From the NCBI RefSeq assembly GCF_004564275.1, contig NZ_SPDV01000028.1, positions 40,339-104,338 on the forward strand: a stretch of DNA of 64,000 bases, read 5' to 3'. The stretch is from Sphingomonas parva (ex Maeng et al. 2020). GTDB taxonomy: Bacteria; Pseudomonadota; Alphaproteobacteria; Sphingomonadales; Sphingomonadaceae. Positions within the stretch are counted from its first letter, which is position 1, and every line of letters begins with the position of its first letter. Shown here piece after piece: positions 61,252-64,000 of the stretch. Below the pieces are notes generated by a model. The model saw only the letters and a list, made by a program, of their open reading frames with translations. It searched no databases and was not told where the DNA came from. A program made the translations under genes and the position numbers.

Positions 61252-61968
61252 ATGACCTATGTGGAAGGCTTCGTCGCGGCCGTGCCGGCCGCGAACAAGG
61301 ACGCTTATCGCGAGCACGCGCTCGGCGCCGAGCCTTTGTTCAAGGAGTTCGGCGCCCGCCGAATGGTCGAGGCCTGGGCCGAAGACGTCCCCGACGGCAA
61401 GGTCACCGACTTCAAGGGCGCGGTGCAGGCGCAGGACGGCGAGGAGGTCGTCTTCTCCTGGCTCGAATATCCGGACAAGGCGGCGCGCGACGCGGCGCAC
61501 GAGAAGATGATGGCCGATCCGCGGATGGAGGCGCTCGGCGCCTCGATGCCGTTCGACGGCAAGAGGATGATCTTCGGCGGCTTCGAGTCCCTGCTCGACG
61601 AGGGGGCCTCGGACGGCAGCGCCTATGTCGACGGCTTCGTCGTGCCCGTCCCGCCCGGCAAGAAGGACGCCTATCGGGCGATGGCGGAGAAGGCCTGCCC
61701 GATCTTCCGCGAGCACGGCGCGCTGCGGGTGGTCGAGGGCTGGGGCGACGACGTGCCCGATGGCAAGGTCACCGACTTCCGCAAGGCGGTGAAGGCGGTG
61801 GACGGCGAGACCGTCGTCTTCTCCTGGATCGAATGGCCGTCGAAGCAGGCGCGCGACGAGGGCTGGAAGAAGCTGATGGCCGACGAGAGGATGAAGCCCG
61901 AGGGCGACATGCCGTTCGACGGGCAGCGCATGTTCTGGGGCGGCTTCGCCCCGATCGTCGATCGCTGA
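61252..61968 (+). CDS. DUF1428-family protein, internally duplicated
   Basis: A 238-residue protein made of two DUF1428 domains in tandem. Copy one (1-117) starts TYVEGFVAAVPAANKDAYREHA and copy two (124-238) starts AYVDGFVVPVPPGKKDAYRAMA. Both then have a VEAWAEDVPDGKVTDF or VEGWGDDVPDGKVTDF stretch and end in PFDGKRMIFGGF or PFDGQRMFWGGF. The usual family member has one copy of about 117 residues and is an alpha/beta dimeric-barrel protein of unknown role. The fusion would make an intramolecular dimer. GAGAGAG and AAGGAGAG precede the ATG. Confidence 0.82.
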   Translation: MTYVEGFVAAVPAANKDAYREHALGAEPLFKEFGARRMVEAWAEDVPDGKVTDFKGAVQAQDGEEVVFSWLEYPDKAARDAAHEKMMADPRMEALGASMPFDGKRMIFGGFESLLDEGASDGSAYVDGFVVPVPPGKKDAYRAMAEKACPIFREHGALRVVEGWGDDVPDGKVTDFRKAVKAVDGETVVFSWIEWPSKQARDEGWKKLMADERMKPEGDMPFDGQRMFWGGFAPIVDR

Positions 61969-61981
61969 GGGAGCGGGCAGG

Positions 61982-62761
61982 ATGGCGGAGACACCGACCT
62001 TCTTCTGGTACGAGCTGGTGACCAACGACACCGAGGGCGCCAGGGCCTTCTACCGCGACGTGGTCGGCTGGGAGAGCGAGGACCTCGGCGGGCCGCACGC
62101 CGGCTAGTCCCTGGTCAAGGCCGGCGACCGCGCCGTCGGCGGCGTGATGGCCTGCCCGGACGACTGCCGCGACGCTCCGCCCGGCTGGCTCGGCTACGTC
62201 TCGGTGCCCGACGCCGACGCTGCGGCGGCGCGGATCGAGGCGGCGGGCGGCAGGATCCTGCGCGCACCGGCGGACATACCCGATGTCGGGCGCTTCGCCG
62301 TCGTCGCCGATCCCGGCGGCGCCGCCTTCATGATCATGACGCCGCAGCCCCAGGGCGAGGTTCCGCCGCCCCTCCCCCGGATGCATCCGGGCAATGTCGG
62401 CTGGCACGAGCTCCATGCCGAGGACGGCGAGACCGCTTTCGCTTTCTACCGCGACCTGTTCGGCTGGCGCGAGGTCTCGACCATGGACATGGGCTGCTAC
62501 GGCACATACCGGCTGTGGGGCCTCGGCGGCGGCAGCGACGGAGAGGCGATCGGCGGGATGATGACGCGGATGCCGCAGACCCCGCAGCCGGTGTGGAATT
62601 ACTATTTCGTCGTCCAGGGCATCGACGCCGCCGCCGAACGGATCCGCGCCGCCGGCGGCCGGATCACCAACGGCCCGATGGCGGTGCCCGACGGCAGCTG
62701 GATCGTCTCGGGAATCGATCCGCAGGGCGCCCACTTCTCCCTGGTCTCGGAGACGAAATAG
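61982..62761 (+). pseudogene. VOC-family two-domain gene interrupted by in-frame TAG
   Basis: The frame runs for 259 codons from ATG at 61982 but is broken by TAG at 62105-62107, after residue 41. Both sides are in the same frame and match one protein: TPTFFWYELVTNDTEGARAFYRDVVGW before the stop, and AVGGVMACPDD, MHPGNVGWHELHAEDGETAFAFYRDLFGW and a second glyoxalase-like domain after it. Related proteins usually have Tyr at this point, so a TAC-to-TAG change explains it. It could be a real pseudogene, a sequencing error, or a gene restarting at the ATG at 62147. Confidence 0.8.
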
Positions 62762-62784
62762 AACCGGCCGCTGCGCAAAGCACT

Positions 62785-62869
62785 CCGTTCGGGCTGAGCC
62801 TGTCGAAGCCCACCCCTTCCCTTACTCCGCCTAAGCGGAGGTGGCCTTCGACAAGCCCAGGCCGAACGG
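62785..62869. repeat. Dispersed inverted-repeat element, copy 2
   Basis: The outer arms are CCGTTCGGGCTGAGCCTG and CAAGCCCAGGCCGAACGG. Inside them, TGTCGAAGCC pairs with GGCCTTCGACA, and a central CTCCGC/GCGGAG hairpin sits at the tip. The same type of unit stands at 39409. It follows the interrupted VOC gene. Confidence 0.8.
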
Positions 62870-63131
62870 TGTTGATCGATGCTTCGCCTCTCTTAGCAGT
62901 CCGCCCCTGAGATGCCGCCGAGACGGCGGGGCCGGGCTCCGGCCTGCCCTTCGCGCCCGGTGCCCCCCACCCTTTCGTCGACCGCAGCGACGGGTTCGTC
63001 GCGGGGGTCTGCGCTTCGCAGCAGCGCCGCGAGGCTCGATCGCAGCAGGCGCGCCTCGCCGGGGCGCTTCACCTATCCCCGGATCACCGCCACGGGCCGA
63101 GCGCCCGCCGCGGCTGACCAGGAGACTTTCG
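62870..63131. other. Intergenic stretch without recognisable genes
   Basis: Together with the repeat before it, this is the longest gene-free part of the window, 370 bases from 62762. Apart from the repeat I see only GC-rich sequence and a GGAGACTTTCG ribosome-site region just before the urcA-like gene. No RNA gene or clear promoter is visible. Confidence 0.5.
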
Positions 63132-63452
63132 ATGAAAATTCTGCTCTCGTCCGTGCTGATCGTGCCGCTGCTCGCGGCCGCAGCGCCGGCCCCCGCCGTG
63201 GCGGCCGGCGAGAAGTCGGTCCGCATCCGCTATGACGATCTCGATCTCGCCGCCGACAAGGGCCGCGCCACCTTCGAGCGCCGCGTCCGCCTCGCCACCC
63301 GCAGGATCTGCGGCACGTTCGACCGCAGCGATCTCGGCGAGCTCGCCTCGATCGCCGAATGCCACCGCGAGGTCGCCGGCAGCGTCGCCGAGAAGATGGC
63401 GCCCGTGCTCGCCGCCCGCCAGCGCAACGCGCCGGTCCGCGGCACCCGCTGA
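63132..63452 (+). CDS. UrcA-family secreted protein
   Basis: A 106-residue protein with a signal peptide (LLSSVLIVPLLAAAAPAPAVA). The mature part has the UrcA pattern: SVRIRYDDLDLAADKGRATFERRVRLATRRICG with a conserved Cys, and a second Cys in SIAECHREV, probably disulphide-linked. UrcA proteins are small periplasmic proteins of sphingomonads and relatives, without known function. Confidence 0.85.
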   Translation: MKILLSSVLIVPLLAAAAPAPAVAAGEKSVRIRYDDLDLAADKGRATFERRVRLATRRICGTFDRSDLGELASIAECHREVAGSVAEKMAPVLAARQRNAPVRGTR

Positions 63453-63480
63453 CCCCTCGGCGAGACCGGAGGATCCCGCC

Positions 63481-64000
63481 ATGCGATCGAGCCTGCTTCT
63501 CTTCCCGCTCCTCGCGCCGGCTGCGGCGGTGGCCGCGCCGGACAGCAAGGAGATCGTCGAGATCGAGCGCGCCTTCGCCGCTTTGGCCGCGCAGAAGGGC
63601 ATCAGCACCGCCTTCCGGACCTACGCGGCCGAGGACGGCGTGCTGTTCACTCCCGATCCGCGCCCGGCGCAGGCCTTCCTCGCCGAGGCCGGGGAGTCGC
63701 CGGGGAGCCTGAGATGGTGGCCGGCTTTTGCCGGCATCGCCCAGTCGGGCGATCTCGCCTTCACCACCGGCCCGTTCGTCCAGGAGCAGGCGGGCCGGAC
63801 CGGCCACGGCTGGTTCTTCACGATCTGGCGGCGGCAGAAGGACGGCAGCTGGAAGTGGATGCTCGATCACGGCACGCCGACCGGCGAGGCCTCGACGATC
63901 ACCGCCGACGCGCCGCACGCGACGCTCGCCCCGGGCCAGGCCGGCGGCACGCGCGCGGCCGGGGAGCTGGCGGCGATCGAGGCGCGGCTCGACCGCGGCC
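63481..64000 (+). CDS. Secreted SnoaL/NTF2-like protein (cut by window end)
   Basis: An open frame from ATG at 63481 with signal peptide (LLLFPLLAPAAAVAA) runs past the last base without a stop, so at least 173 residues are present. Residues 22-140 look like an NTF2/DUF4440-type domain (EIVEIERAFAALAAQKGISTAFRTYAAEDGVLFTPDP, GDLAFTTGPFV, WFFTIWRRQKDGSWKWMLDHG). A second domain may follow beyond the edge (ELAAIEARL). GACCGGAGGAT lies before the start. Confidence 0.7.
   Translation, partial: MRSSLLLFPLLAPAAAVAAPDSKEIVEIERAFAALAAQKGISTAFRTYAAEDGVLFTPDPRPAQAFLAEAGESPGSLRWWPAFAGIAQSGDLAFTTGPFVQEQAGRTGHGWFFTIWRRQKDGSWKWMLDHGTPTGEASTITADAPHATLAPGQAGGTRAAGELAAIEARLDRG

Overview
The window is high-GC DNA from what looks like a sphingomonad (Sphingomonadales, Alphaproteobacteria). 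The pointers are: two large TonB-dependent receptors with no SusD partner; a mannonate dehydratase that resembles the Novosphingobium enzyme throughout; a full Sphingomonas-type non-phosphorylating L-rhamnose pathway; UrcA- and DUF6491-like small secreted proteins; and two copies of an inverted repeat built on TTCGACAGGCT / CCGTTCGG arms, a repeat type I associate with sphingomonad genomes. The genus cannot be fixed from the sequence alone.

Positions 1-50.7 kb form a large carbohydrate-utilisation region aimed at rhamnogalacturonan I (RG-I) and glucuronic-acid-decorated hemicellulose or pectin. Depolymerases and side-chain enzymes: PL11 and PL26 rhamnogalacturonan lyases, GH105 unsaturated uronyl hydrolase, a PL22-type oligogalacturonate lyase with a signal peptide, two GH28, GH35, GH2, a GH43-like lipoprotein, GH115 alpha-glucuronidase, two CE12 acetylesterases, a SASA-type esterase, an alpha/beta-hydrolase esterase, and YesU/DUF6250-like and CBM9-PKD proteins. 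Uptake: two TonB receptors and one GPH-type symporter. Rhamnose catabolism: mutarotase RhaM, L-rhamnose 1-dehydrogenase, rhamnonolactonase, L-rhamnonate dehydratase, 2-keto-3-deoxyrhamnonate 4-dehydrogenase and diketo-deoxyrhamnonate hydrolase. The expected end products are pyruvate and L-lactate, and an LldD-type L-lactate dehydrogenase is encoded at the left edge.

The most notable observation is regulatory. A 29-bp imperfect palindrome (half-site about CACAATATGGRA, five-base spacer, inverted half-site) occurs ten times, each time in or next to the upstream region of an RG-I or rhamnose transcription unit: lldD, rhaM, PL26, TonB receptor 1, PL11, DUF6250/CE12, GH35, rhamnonate dehydratase, iclR and TonB receptor 2. 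The iclR gene lies between two copies and is the best candidate for the regulator. A second motif (TTGGTCTGACCAA type) occurs three times around a FadR-type gntR gene and marks a glucuronate module (manD-GH2-esterase, gntR, GH115, TonB receptor 1). TonB receptor 1 has both motifs upstream.

The stretches 6.6-11.1 kb (chemoreceptor, VWA lipoprotein, small proteins) and 27.7-29.9 kb (lipoprotein, unknown protein, aldo/keto reductase) are unrelated inserts. From 50.9 kb the content is ordinary chromosomal: a three-gene operon of glutamine-synthetase-like, aldehyde dehydrogenase and iron alcohol dehydrogenase genes (probable gamma-glutamylated amino-alcohol or amine catabolism), VanZ-like and small membrane proteins, a CE2 esterase, an XRE regulator, SirB1, a divergent HxlR/VOC pair, a tandem-duplicated DUF1428 protein, a VOC gene interrupted by an in-frame TAG, UrcA, and a gene cut by the right edge. 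No tRNA, rRNA, CRISPR array, phage or insertion sequence was seen.
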